From positions 1 through 56,721 of the forward strand of contig CALHIV010000006.1 of the NCBI GenBank assembly GCA_938030895.1: DNA of 56,721 nucleotides, given 5' to 3'. The notes under the pieces are model-generated. The model did not search any database. It was not told the DNA's origin and was given only the letters and a program-made list of their open reading frames with translations. Each line of letters starts with the position of its first letter. Position 1 is the first letter of the stretch. Source of the stretch: an uncultured Nitrososphaerales archaeon. GTDB lineage: Archaea; Thermoproteota; Nitrososphaeria; Nitrososphaerales; Nitrosocaldaceae. Below, piece by piece: positions 26,054 through 35,400 of this stretch. The translations under genes and the position numbers were made by a program.

Positions 26054-26149
26054 GGCTTAACATCCCATGTACCTATAAAAAATCTTTGCTCTACATCTAC
26101 ATAGGCATAGGTAAGGATTTTATTGTTATAATACATGCTAGAGTGTGGT

Positions 26150-26256
26150 GCTCCGGTGGTGTAGCCCGGTCAAGCATGGCGGCCTTTCGAGCCGCAGATC
26201 GCGGGTTCAAATCATGCATGAATACCCTGCATGTGATAATCCCGCCCGGAGCACCA
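26150..26256 (+). tRNA. tRNA-Glu (UUC) with an intron in the T-loop
   Basis: The fold is GCTCCGG/CCGGAGC acceptor, GCGGC-CTTTCGA-GCCGC anticodon arm (anticodon TTC), variable AGATC, T-stem GCGGG/CCCGC, discriminator A and an encoded CCA (26254-26256). Between the T-loop TTCAAAT and the 3' T-stem lies a 28-nt insertion, with exact borders ambiguous within 26210-26241. It contains a CATGCA/TGCATG hairpin. Removal restores a standard T-arm, so it is best read as a non-canonical intron near positions 59/60. An open frame across this region is spurious. Confidence 0.9.
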
Positions 26257-26413
26257 TAATTAATAACAGAATACATTATTAATTAAGAACTTTCGATGAA
26301 ATGATGCAATTAGTTTTAAAGATAGCCGGGATTATTGTATAATTCATCATAGAAGAAGGCTTAAAGAGATTAAACTATATATAGATAATCAAAACCATTA
26401 AAAGTGTGACGGT

Positions 26414-27976
26414 ATGGTCGTAAAGAACCCCCTTACATCACCATATCCTTGGTGGTACGAGATATATCAGAGGGTGAAGCTTGCTCCTTGGTGGTTCAGT
26501 TACAAGCTTGGTCTAAGTAAGCAGGCATTGCTACAGGATAAGATAGTTGAACTTGCCGTTGATCTAGACCTTCAAGACCTCTGGGTCAAGAGTGTCATAA
26601 AGTTCGCTATAACCGAGTTCTCAAAGAAGGGCCTAGGTCCAGATTACTATGGTTATCATAACATAGATCATGAACTCGAGGCTACCTACTTTACACTACT
26701 TATAGCGAAGGGGTTAAATGATAGACTAAACAGGGGTGACATCTACTACCTCTTCCTTGCATCGCTCTTCCATGATTTTGATCCCCTGAAGGACTTCGAT
26801 AGGCCTAATGAGGACTCTGTTGAGTGGTTTCTTAGGAACAATAAGAGCATAGTTAGATTTGTTGATTATGTTGGTCTAAGCCTAGATATAGTTATAGCGA
26901 TGATATATAGAACAGCATTCCCATTCAAGGGAGAGGTTAAGGAGCATGCATTAAGGAGGATGGATGAGCTGTTCACCAATGCTGGTATATCTAAGGATGA
27001 TCCTAGGAGGGAGCACTATATATGGCTTGGATGGATAGTCTCAGTAGCAGAGAGGTTGGCAGGGTATGCCATGAGGGATTACAATGGTAGCATGGAGCTT
27101 GCTATGAAGAATGCTCATGCACTTGGCTGGCACCCTGCCCTAATAAATAGAGAGGCTGTAAAGTACTTCAACATAATGCTAGAGGAAGAGAGGGATATGC
27201 TTGATCTAATCCTCTCAGCAGTGCCAGTAGAGTACAAGGAGAGGTTCCATAGGAATGTTAATGCATTCAAAGAAGCATATGCAAGGGAGTTAGAGACAAG
27301 GGAGATGATACTTCAGGGTCTAATAAGATTCTATATTAAGGTTGAGAATGATGGTAGGAGTGGTATTAAATGTTCAGATTCATGTATAAACTCCCTCCTC
27401 AAGATACATAAGCTACTACCGTTACAACTACGTATGAGCGATGAGCAGTTTATAGCCACGCTAAAGCGTAATGATACCCTGCTCATTACGTTAAGAAAGG
27501 TTACCAATGGATGTAATAGTACTCGTGCTGGTGTAGATGACTATAAGTATAGGGAGAGGGGAGGAGATGATGATCATAATGATAATGATAATGATAATGA
27601 TATACTAGGCTACTCCAAGGGTGGTCCACTTGAACGTTATAGGTTAAGGAGGGGCACTCGGGATGAGAATAGGGGTAAGGGGAATACCATCTACCTTGAG
27701 CCAATAAGTATAGATTACGCATATTGGGGGGCTAATGGTGGGCATCTGCTACGTTACTCATTCATCCTAGAGGCAAAGAGGAGGGGTTATAGGTTCCTTA
27801 CAGCGTATGCCCATAGATCTGTTATAGAGGAGAGGATCTCAAAGGGCGAGCCTATAGAGATGGTCTGTAGATATGATCCAGATAGGTTCGATTACTATAG
27901 GTATGATCTATCAAAGGTAGATGAGGACCAGCTTACTAGAGAGATAGAGTATATGTTAAGGGGTTCTGGACTTTGA
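26414..27976 (+). CDS. HD-domain protein with a low-complexity Asp/Asn insert
   Basis: The 520-residue protein has an HD-type phosphohydrolase core. YYGYHNIDHELEATYFTLL is followed by YLFLASLFHDFDPL (the HD pair) and WLGWIVSVAERLAGYAM, much like cyclic-nucleotide phosphodiesterase or HD hydrolases (YHN-x2-H, then LFHD). It is unusual in having Phe and Asp after HD. A long helical section ends near residue 330. A poorly conserved linker carries an Asp/Asn/His run at about 384-396. The C-terminal part (from about 420) reads GGHLLRYSFILEAKRRGYRFL, faintly GNAT-like. The substrate is unknown. The gene stands alone after the tRNA-Glu. Confidence 0.6.
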   Translation: MVVKNPLTSPYPWWYEIYQRVKLAPWWFSYKLGLSKQALLQDKIVELAVDLDLQDLWVKSVIKFAITEFSKKGLGPDYYGYHNIDHELEATYFTLLIAKGLNDRLNRGDIYYLFLASLFHDFDPLKDFDRPNEDSVEWFLRNNKSIVRFVDYVGLSLDIVIAMIYRTAFPFKGEVKEHALRRMDELFTNAGISKDDPRREHYIWLGWIVSVAERLAGYAMRDYNGSMELAMKNAHALGWHPALINREAVKYFNIMLEEERDMLDLILSAVPVEYKERFHRNVNAFKEAYARELETREMILQGLIRFYIKVENDGRSGIKCSDSCINSLLKIHKLLPLQLRMSDEQFIATLKRNDTLLITLRKVTNGCNSTRAGVDDYKYRERGGDDDHNDNDNDNDILGYSKGGPLERYRLRRGTRDENRGKGNTIYLEPISIDYAYWGANGGHLLRYSFILEAKRRGYRFLTAYAHRSVIEERISKGEPIEMVCRYDPDRFDYYRYDLSKVDEDQLTREIEYMLRGSGL

Positions 27977-28020
27977 GGATGTGATAAGTGATAAGGATGG
28001 ATGTATGGATGGCATTGCCT

Positions 28021-29826
28021 CTATGGTTTATGCCCTATGGTTGATGTTGCATTGGTAGTAGCATTCAACTCTCCATCAGTCTTATCCCCGTTCGTACTCC
28101 CAGTATCAGTACCATCCTCTCCCTCTAGAGTAGATGGTTCATATCCAACAACAGTGGTAATGGTAGCAGCATCACCCTCACTACCATGGCTACCATCACC
28201 ATGATCCTCTACCTCTACCTCCATCTCCACCGATGATCCTCCATATCGCTGCTGATCGCTTACAATGTTACTCTGCACCTCTATCGGCAATAGAGAGAAT
28301 ACATCGCTAGATGGCACAGATGCCTGGGAGAATGCTATCAATGGTGCTGGATAGACACCAAACCCAACCATGAATGCTAGAGCAAATAGGAGCGTTGCAA
28401 GTATCAGTCTAGGCTCCTTTATCTTAAGTACCCCTGCTCTACCATAAACGTAGCTCTGGTTAACCGTTGGTATTGTGACAGGTTCATCGAAGTACATACG
28501 CCTAATAACCCATGCATAATAGCCTAAAGATAATGCGCTATTGAGTATACCTGCTATTGCAAGGTATGGAGCCCATGATACTGTTGAGCCAGCATTGACA
28601 GCAGCAGCAAAGAGTATGAACTTACTCCAGAAGCCATTCAATGGTGGTACTCCAGCAAGAGCAAGTAATGATACAGCCATAACAAGGGAGATCAATGGCA
28701 TCCTACGCCCTATCCCCCTATACTGATCTATATTCATAGTTCCTATAACTAATGCTATGCCAGCAGCAGCTATGAATGCTGAAGACTTCATAACAGCATG
28801 GTTCATCACATGGAAGAGTGCTCCCTGCATCGCTAGATCCGAGTATGGAGCAAGACTCAAGCCTATCAGCATATACCCTGCCTGAGATATACTTGAGTAT
28901 GCGAGTATCCTAGTCATACTCCTCTGCGTTAGAGCAGCAAGGTTACCTATAGTCATGGTTAGCACTGCTATTACAGCAAGCATTAGACTCCACTCAACGT
29001 TGAATACAAGCATGCCGAATATTACTGCCTTGAATGCTGCTGCGAACCCAGCCTTCTTGGTTGCTGCTGATAGTAGTGCACTTATTGGTGTTGGGGCACC
29101 TTCATATGTATCAGGGATCCACATATGGAATGGTACAAGTGCCATCTTGAATCCAAAGCCTGCTATGAGCAGTGCTAGGGCTATGAAGGCTAATGGTCTC
29201 AACCCTTGGTCTATGCTGATGAGTGCCTGCATAACCGCTGCTATATTGGTTGATCCAGTTATGCCATAGATGAGTGATGCAGCGTATATGAGCATGCCAG
29301 ATGCAAGTGCACCAAACAGGAAGTACTTGATCGCTGCCTCATTGGCCAATGGATCCTTCTTCTTGAATGCAGCAAGAACATAGGTTGGGATACTCATGAG
29401 TTCCCAAGCAACTATAAGCATAAGCAGATCGGTAGAGTATGCAAGCATTACCATGCCTATCGATGAGAGCAGTATGAGCGAGTAGTACGGCCCTGGATTT
29501 GGTACCCTACGCATATACTCTATAGAGGATACTACTGCTACTATGGCAACTATGAGCATTGCTATGCTGAAGAATGAACCAAACATATCATCTGCAATAA
29601 CCTGATCTGTGAATACTATGCCTAGGGGTATAGAGCCTGATGCTATCCTTACAAGGATAACTGCTATTGAGAGGATGAGTGCACCAAACGCTATGCTGCC
29701 ATGTACCTTATGGCTCATATCCCTCCTCCTGAACGCATCAAGGAGAGGAAGGATTAGACCTGTGACGCCAAGTATTATGGTTAGTATTATTGGGGTTGAG
29801 TAGAGGTCTACCATGCTAATCACCAT
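28021..29826 (-). CDS. nuoN: NADH-quinone oxidoreductase-like complex I subunit N
   Basis: One of the three antiporter-like membrane subunits of complex I, 601 residues with about 14 helices. VAWELMSIPTYVLAAFKKKD, KMALVPFHMWIPDTYEGAPTP and LAYSSISQAGYMLIGLSL are the conserved proton-channel segments, with Lys in helix 7 and Glu in helix 5. After the last helix come about 90 hydrophilic residues rich in Glu, Asp, Gly and Thr that subunit N normally lacks. It is the last gene of the operon. Met5 is an alternative start. Confidence 0.94.
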   Translation of the reverse strand: MVISMVDLYSTPIILTIILGVTGLILPLLDAFRRRDMSHKVHGSIAFGALILSIAVILVRIASGSIPLGIVFTDQVIADDMFGSFFSIAMLIVAIVAVVSSIEYMRRVPNPGPYYSLILLSSIGMVMLAYSTDLLMLIVAWELMSIPTYVLAAFKKKDPLANEAAIKYFLFGALASGMLIYAASLIYGITGSTNIAAVMQALISIDQGLRPLAFIALALLIAGFGFKMALVPFHMWIPDTYEGAPTPISALLSAATKKAGFAAAFKAVIFGMLVFNVEWSLMLAVIAVLTMTIGNLAALTQRSMTRILAYSSISQAGYMLIGLSLAPYSDLAMQGALFHVMNHAVMKSSAFIAAAGIALVIGTMNIDQYRGIGRRMPLISLVMAVSLLALAGVPPLNGFWSKFILFAAAVNAGSTVSWAPYLAIAGILNSALSLGYYAWVIRRMYFDEPVTIPTVNQSYVYGRAGVLKIKEPRLILATLLFALAFMVGFGVYPAPLIAFSQASVPSSDVFSLLPIEVQSNIVSDQQRYGGSSVEMEVEVEDHGDGSHGSEGDAATITTVVGYEPSTLEGEDGTDTGSTNGDKTDGELNATTNATSTIGHKP

Positions 29827-29995
29827 TCATCCATTGATCCATCAACCATCAATCCATTCATACTCTTACTCCTATTCTTACCCATCTTGACTCATCCCTT
29901 CTCCATCCACCATGCATTCAGGGTTGTAACACCATTGCCTGTAGTATGTACGTGTAAATATACATGTACGTGCTATGATAACCATGATCCTCATC

Positions 29996-32104
29996 TCATT
30001 CACCTCCTGCTATGACTATGAGTAGAACAAATATTATCCCAACAGCAAATGCGTATATGTATGTCTGAACTACCCCAGTCTGCATATACCTTACTACCTT
30101 GGACCACCATGCCATTGCGAACTGGAATGCTGGATTTATACCATCTATTACTACCATCTCAAAGTACCTCCATGCTATCCTTGAGGCGAATAGCGGTGCT
30201 ATCACGAATGCCCAGTAGTACATGCTGTTAATATACCATCTATTCTCTAGGAACCTGTATACCGCATATGCTACTCTACTCCTTGCTACAACCTCTGGAC
30301 TCAGTGCTCTCCTTATGTAGAATATATAGCCTAGGCCAGAGCCTATGCCAAATGCTATCACAGATGATGCTATAGCCTCAGGATGCAACTTTACCTCGCC
30401 ATGGCTCTCTATACCATATGAGTTGAGTAGGAATGCAGCGAAGAGATTGTGTAGTTGCTCTTCAACGAACGGTCCTGCTATACCTAATGCTATAGTAAGC
30501 CCAGCAAGTACACCAAATGGCACCCACATAATAGCACCAACATCATGGAGCTTATGCCCATGATGCTCCAACTCCTGTAGATGCTTGCTCTTACTACCAA
30601 ACATAACCATGCCTACCATCCTTATTGTGTAGAATGCGGTCATCATTGCAGTAAGGAATGCTATCCAGAAGAGTGCTGGTGCAAATATGTAATGGGACTC
30701 TAGCAATGAGGCAAAGATTGCATCCTTGCTCCAGAAGCCTGATGTTATTATAGGTGCCCCAGCAAGGGAGAGTGCACCAGCAAGCATGAATATGTATGTC
30801 TTCCTAGCATGATTCCTTAGCCCTCCCATATCATCCATGAACCTACTCTCTGCAATGTGTAGTATGCCTCCAGCAGCCATGAAGAGCGATGCCTTGAACA
30901 TCGCATGACTTGCTAGGTGGAAGAGCCCTGCTGTATAGCCATTCACGAACTCTGCTGATAAGCCTGCTACTCCTAGTGCTAGGAGCATGTAGCCTATCTG
31001 TGAGCCCGTTGAGTATGCTAGGACCTTCTTTATCTCCTTGTTTACTATTGCCTGAGATGCAAGCATGAATGCTGTTATTGCACCAACCCATGTTACAACC
31101 TCGAAGAATAGGCTAGCATCAATGCTTGCTACTGCAAAGAAGAGTGGACCTAACCTTGCTACAAGGAATACCCCTGCCTTGACCATGGTTGCTGCATGTA
31201 TCAATGCTGATACAGATGTTGGGCCAGTCATAGCCTCAAGGAGCCATTCATGTAGTGGGAATTGAGCAGATTTGCCTATCGCTCCTACGAATATAAGTAC
31301 TGCTGCAGGTACCAGAAGCCCATTGGACTGCATAATATGTGCCCATGCTGGATCATCCAAGAGTGCTTTATACTCGAATGTCCCAGCATGTATGAAGATT
31401 AAGAATATGCCAGCAAGCATTGCAGCATCCCCTGCTCTAGTCATGAGGAATGCCTTCATACCAGCATGTGATGGCGATGTATACTGTGCAATACCCCATG
31501 CATGATGACCTATCCTCCCTACGTAATCCTTCACCCTATCCCTGTACCAGAAGCCTATTAGTGCATATGATGCAAGACCAACACCCTCCCACCCAAAGAA
31601 TAGCATGAGCAGGTTATCAGATAACACTATCAACTGCATGCTCCCTATGAAGAAGTTCATGAAGAACCAGTACCTAACTAGGTTAGGATCGCCCTTCATG
31701 TAGCCTATGCTGTATACCATGATTAGGAAGGATATCCATGCAACTAGATTACTCATTATTATGCTTAGGGTATCTGCTACCACCCCAGCCTTTATCCCTA
31801 GATCTGGTATCCATGGATACTGGCTATGAACCGCATCCCCTGCCAATGCTACAGGGACCAAGGTCGATGCCATCACTGCGCTTGCAAATGCAAACACTGC
31901 TGGTGCTGTATCCCTGACCCTGCTACCTATCCTTCCAAACAATGGGCTTAGCATCGCGCCAATCATCGGTAGTATCCATACAAGCCAGATGTTGATTGCT
32001 AGAGCATCGAACTCTGGGTTATGGATGAACCTATCTGCACTCTCCTCTACTACCCCTGCTGCAAGGACTATTATGCTTGCTATGATGCTTAGATCTATAC
32101 TCAT
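29996..32104 (-). CDS. nuoL: Complex I subunit L
   Basis: The largest antiporter-like subunit, 702 residues, with the long amphipathic and terminal helix after the core. Conserved parts are FFGWEGVGLASYALIGFWY, GKSAQFPLHEWLLEAMTGPT, SALIHAATMVKAGVFLVARL and YSTGSQIGYMLLALGV. The extra C-terminal residues, including a helical arm (GLGYIFYIRRALSPEVVARS), hold the membrane arm together. It lies between nuoM and nuoN. The roughly 170-nt gap to nuoN holds no gene. Confidence 0.95.
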   Translation of the reverse strand: MSIDLSIIASIIVLAAGVVEESADRFIHNPEFDALAINIWLVWILPMIGAMLSPLFGRIGSRVRDTAPAVFAFASAVMASTLVPVALAGDAVHSQYPWIPDLGIKAGVVADTLSIIMSNLVAWISFLIMVYSIGYMKGDPNLVRYWFFMNFFIGSMQLIVLSDNLLMLFFGWEGVGLASYALIGFWYRDRVKDYVGRIGHHAWGIAQYTSPSHAGMKAFLMTRAGDAAMLAGIFLIFIHAGTFEYKALLDDPAWAHIMQSNGLLVPAAVLIFVGAIGKSAQFPLHEWLLEAMTGPTSVSALIHAATMVKAGVFLVARLGPLFFAVASIDASLFFEVVTWVGAITAFMLASQAIVNKEIKKVLAYSTGSQIGYMLLALGVAGLSAEFVNGYTAGLFHLASHAMFKASLFMAAGGILHIAESRFMDDMGGLRNHARKTYIFMLAGALSLAGAPIITSGFWSKDAIFASLLESHYIFAPALFWIAFLTAMMTAFYTIRMVGMVMFGSKSKHLQELEHHGHKLHDVGAIMWVPFGVLAGLTIALGIAGPFVEEQLHNLFAAFLLNSYGIESHGEVKLHPEAIASSVIAFGIGSGLGYIFYIRRALSPEVVARSRVAYAVYRFLENRWYINSMYYWAFVIAPLFASRIAWRYFEMVVIDGINPAFQFAMAWWSKVVRYMQTGVVQTYIYAFAVGIIFVLLIVIAGGE

Positions 32105-32193
32105 TCTATATCACATCCCTTATCGCTCCATCCTGCTCTAGCTCCTGTTCTTGTTCATGTTCTTGCTCATGTTCCTGTTCTATCATTCTACCC

Positions 32194-33741
32194 TCATACC
32201 CCTCCTCCAAATAATGCCTTCATGTATGGTACTATGATGGAGGTTAGCATATCTGGATATATGCCTATCACTATAGTTAGTATGGCAAGGAACATCATCG
32301 GTGCAGCCATGTACATTGAGCCTTCTCTGACATGCTCCAACCCTTCCCTATTGCCATAGAAGATACGCTTATACATCCAGAGTATATAGCCTGCAGTCAG
32401 TACTGTTGCTGCCATTGCTAGAGCAAATGCCACCACCCTTACCATGGAGCCATGCTCTACACTGGTAGCACTCTCTAGTACTCCAAGGAATAGCATCCAC
32501 TCTGCCATGAACCCATTGGTTGGTGGTATCCCCATTATCGCTAAACCTCCGATCATCGCTGTGACAGCAGTTATAGGCATCTTACCTGCTAACCCACCAA
32601 GTCTAGCAAGGCTCCTTGTACCTGCCTGCATTATCAACATACCAGCCATCATGAAGAGCAGTGCCTTACCGGTTCCATGGCTAACATACAACATTACAGC
32701 ACCAGTGGAACCTATCACGCTTAGAGAGGAGATGCCGAAGAGGAAGTAGCCCATCTGGCTTATACTGGAGTATGCTAGAACCCTCTTCACATCATCCTGC
32801 ATCAATGCCATTGCCCCTCCATATATCATTGTAACAAGCCCTCCAAGGTTTAACCATATAGAGATATCTGCGTAAGTGCTAGGGAGCAACTGCATAACAA
32901 GCCTTGCAAGTGCGTAGCCCCCTATCCCTATCATCGCTGGGGATAAGAGTGCGCTTATCGGTGTTGGTGCCTCGGCATGTGCATATGGCAACCATATATG
33001 CACTGGGAATATAGCTAACTTCACCACCAGCCCTATGACTATTGCCCCTGCTATGAATGGTAGCAGACCCTTATCTATCATACCCTCGCTTATAGCAGCC
33101 ATATCGAAGCTCTTCACTGATAGCCCCATTGCTATAAGCCCGATAAGGAGCACTACGGCCCCAACATGGGTCCAGAAGAGGTACATGAGTGCTATCCTCT
33201 TCCTTGCGCCATATCCATACAAGGCTACTAGGAAGAACGATGGTACAAGCATCAACTCGAAGAAGACGTAGAACTGGACTAGGTTGGTAGCAAGTACGGT
33301 ACCAAGCATGCCCATGGCAAATGCAAGATACAGTGCATAGTATATGCCCATGTTGGTGTTGATGTACTCCGTTGGTACCTCCACAACTGCTCTAACAGGT
33401 GCTCCTCCAGCATTTGCATGCTCATGCTCATACTGCTCAACTATCTTGTGGACCATGTATGGTTTTGAGTAGAGTACTAGTACAGTTGATAGGATGTATA
33501 TTATTAGGGCGAATGGTATGCTCAGACCATCTAGCAGTAATCCAAACTCGCCCAACTGGCTCCACGGGTAATGCTCCTCATACCTCGCATGCATTGAGGC
33601 TAGGAGCAGCATAACTGTAGAGTACAGCATTATGCCAAAGGTGAACCATGTTGATGCATTTACACCATACCTCCTTCCTATATAGTAGGCTAGAGGTGAT
33701 AGTAGAAGTGGTATGAAGACAGCCTGCAATAGGTAGTACAT
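32194..33741 (-). CDS. nuoM: Complex I subunit M
   Basis: Antiporter-like membrane subunit, 515 residues. FYVFFELMLVPSFFLVALYG holds the channel Glu. KLAIFPVHIWLPYAHAEAPT and SALLSPAMIGIGGYALARL follow, and YSSISQMGYFLFGISSLS is the helix-12 region. Its ATG overlaps the nuoK stop by one base (TAATG), implying coupled translation. Subunit M precedes L here, as in related archaeal operons. Confidence 0.95.
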   Translation of the reverse strand: MYYLLQAVFIPLLLSPLAYYIGRRYGVNASTWFTFGIMLYSTVMLLLASMHARYEEHYPWSQLGEFGLLLDGLSIPFALIIYILSTVLVLYSKPYMVHKIVEQYEHEHANAGGAPVRAVVEVPTEYINTNMGIYYALYLAFAMGMLGTVLATNLVQFYVFFELMLVPSFFLVALYGYGARKRIALMYLFWTHVGAVVLLIGLIAMGLSVKSFDMAAISEGMIDKGLLPFIAGAIVIGLVVKLAIFPVHIWLPYAHAEAPTPISALLSPAMIGIGGYALARLVMQLLPSTYADISIWLNLGGLVTMIYGGAMALMQDDVKRVLAYSSISQMGYFLFGISSLSVIGSTGAVMLYVSHGTGKALLFMMAGMLIMQAGTRSLARLGGLAGKMPITAVTAMIGGLAIMGIPPTNGFMAEWMLFLGVLESATSVEHGSMVRVVAFALAMAATVLTAGYILWMYKRIFYGNREGLEHVREGSMYMAAPMMFLAILTIVIGIYPDMLTSIIVPYMKALFGGGV

Positions 33742-34049
33742 TACCCACTTAGCCTCTTCAGGCCCTTGATATCTATATTCCTATATATTCTATATGCTAC
33801 TATCATCAGTGCTAATCCAACCGCAACCTCTGCTGCTGCTATCGCTATGGAGAATAATGCGAATGTCTGCCCTGTTGCATTTGGTGAGGGCATGAGCCTA
33901 GAGAATGCCACAAGGTTGAGGTTTGCAGCATTGACTATTATCTCTACCGCAAAGAGCATCCTTATGAAGTTCCTCTTCACCGTAAGACCATAGATGCCTA
34001 TAGCAAGGAGTATTATTGAGACTATGGTGTAATCTAGTATCTCTGCCAT
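33741..34049 (-). CDS. nuoK: Complex I subunit K
   Basis: A small three-helix subunit, 102 residues. The conserved Glu residues that carry protons are within MLFAVEIIVNAANLNLVAFS and IAAAEVAVGLALMIVAYRIY. The start overlaps the end of the 44-codon gene upstream by 16 nt, and its stop overlaps the nuoM start. Confidence 0.95.
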   Translation of the reverse strand: MAEILDYTIVSIILLAIGIYGLTVKRNFIRMLFAVEIIVNAANLNLVAFSRLMPSPNATGQTFALFSIAIAAAEVAVGLALMIVAYRIYRNIDIKGLKRLSG

Positions 34050-34168
34050 ATGCGCTGCATTCCCCTCCTTCTTGATCCTTCTAGGCTAGATGCGCTATCA
34101 TCGGCATAGGTTATAGTTGTTACCACTGCTACTATTGCTAGCACGACCAACATCATCGATACACTCAC
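34034..34168 (-). CDS. Small membrane protein between nuoJ and nuoK
   Basis: A 44-codon frame begins with GTG at 34168, overlapping the nuoJ stop codon as GTGA, and ends in a TAG at 34034 inside nuoK. It encodes one hydrophobic helix (MMLVVLAIVAVVTTITYA) followed by a short polar, basic tail (SLEGSRRRGMQRIWQRY). The overlaps on both sides support translation. Subunit J normally has a last helix beyond the four or five in the preceding gene. This peptide could be a split-off piece of J, or a lineage-specific accessory subunit. Confidence 0.6.
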   Translation of the reverse strand: MSVSMMLVVLAIVAVVTTITYADDSASSLEGSRRRGMQRIWQRY

Positions 34169-34803
34169 CTCTCCTCCCCCTCTACACTCTCCTTCCTCTC
34201 TCCTTCCAACTCTCCTCCCCTCTCAAACCCTGAACTACTCTCTTCCTCATCCCACTCTCCCTCTCCCTCTCCCTTCCCCTTATCCCTACCCTTACCCCTA
34301 TCAACCTTTGCAAGGACAAGCGCACCTACAACAGATGCTGCGAGTGTTAATGCTAATGCTATGAATGCTGGGGAGTAGTATGTGAGCATCTCCTCCCCTA
34401 TCTGCATTAGAGTTGGAACGCTCTCAGATGCCTGCCATCTTGCTATACTTGAAGCAGCAAGGAGTGCGCCTAGAAGTCCTATGATTGCTAATGCTATTAC
34501 AGCGCCCATAACCCTCCTCCTCCCTCCCTCATCGAGTCTGAGCCATGCCTCACGCCTAACAAGCATTATAGTGAATATTATGAGTACTACAACCGCACCA
34601 ACATACACTGTTATCTGGAACATCGCTACGAATGTAGCATCCAAGAGTACAAAGAAGATAGCTATGCCTAGTAGTGTAACAGCAAGTGCTATAGCACCAT
34701 ATATCAGCTCCCTAAACTCTAGTGCTATTATCGCTGATGCAATAGTTATAACAGATACTGTAATGAAGTATGGATCACTCATCGTGGTATGCACCCAACT
34801 CAT
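34165..34803 (-). CDS. nuoJ: Complex I subunit J
   Basis: Membrane subunit of 212 residues, with helices at about 10-30, 35-55, 60-80, 102-120 and 145-165. The central segment FQITVYVGAVVVLIIFTIML is the pi-bulge helix that couples the quinone site to proton pumping. The last 45 or so residues are a Lys/Glu/Gly/Arg-rich tail that is unusual for the family. The Met at 34782 (MSDPYF) is a better start than the first one, which lies 29 nt inside nuoI. Confidence 0.93.
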   Translation of the reverse strand: MSWVHTTMSDPYFITVSVITIASAIIALEFRELIYGAIALAVTLLGIAIFFVLLDATFVAMFQITVYVGAVVVLIIFTIMLVRREAWLRLDEGGRRRVMGAVIALAIIGLLGALLAASSIARWQASESVPTLMQIGEEMLTYYSPAFIALALTLAASVVGALVLAKVDRGKGRDKGKGEGEGEWDEEESSSGFERGGELEGERKESVEGEER

Positions 34804-35275
34804 CTATCTTTATCTCATATGTGCCTTGATACTTTGGCTTTACAGCAAGTTGGTCTGGAGTATAGATTAGATGCTCCTTAGTGTATGCTGCCAGTTCATA
34901 GTCATCTGTCATGAATAGTGCATAGAATGGGCAGGCATCTACACAAAGGCCACAGAAGACACATTTGCCATAGTCTATCTGGGGCATTATACCCTTCTTG
35001 TTCTGCTTGTACTGCTTATCGACCTTAACCATGCTTATTGCTTCTGCTATACCTTCACATGCTATTGAGCAGAGTTGGCAGCCAGTGCATTTGTCATGAT
35101 AGAGTATATGCCTCCCTCTATAACCTGCTATCCCTACACCCTCTTTTGGATCGAACTGATAGCCATCGCCAACGAACTTTAACTTCTGCTCTGGGTAGCG
35201 TAGGGTGAACCTCTTTACTGCTAGATGCTTGCTACCTGATGCCAGTGCTCTTAGCATGCCTGAGACCGAGCCCAT
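34775..35275 (-). CDS. nuoI: Complex I subunit I (two 4Fe-4S clusters)
   Basis: Ferredoxin-like subunit, 166 residues, that passes electrons along the peripheral arm. Two cluster motifs are clear: CTGCQLCSIACEGIA and CVFCGLCVDACPFYA. In the first the usual Pro after the fourth Cys is Glu. YPEQKLKF and RGRHILYHDKC are typical. Without NuoEFG in the operon the electron donor is unknown; a ferredoxin is often proposed for complexes of this type. Confidence 0.95.
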   Translation of the reverse strand: MGSVSGMLRALASGSKHLAVKRFTLRYPEQKLKFVGDGYQFDPKEGVGIAGYRGRHILYHDKCTGCQLCSIACEGIAEAISMVKVDKQYKQNKKGIMPQIDYGKCVFCGLCVDACPFYALFMTDDYELAAYTKEHLIYTPDQLAVKPKYQGTYEIKIDELGAYHDE

Positions 35276-35400
35276 AGATCCATCACCATCATAATCATAA
35301 TCCTACCTAACTACCTAACTAACTAACTTGCTTGGCCATAACCATGATAACGTCCATGTTTGAACCTGCATCAAGATCAAGATCATGGTGACCATCAACC

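Noticed and set aside
25945-26259. Plus-strand frame of 104 codons across tRNA-Glu
   Set aside because: It runs through the end of the TenA-like gene in antisense and then through the tRNA; no motif is present.
29000-33000. Many plus-strand frames antisense to the nuo genes
   Set aside because: They are shadows of strongly coding membrane-protein genes and lack recognisable motifs.
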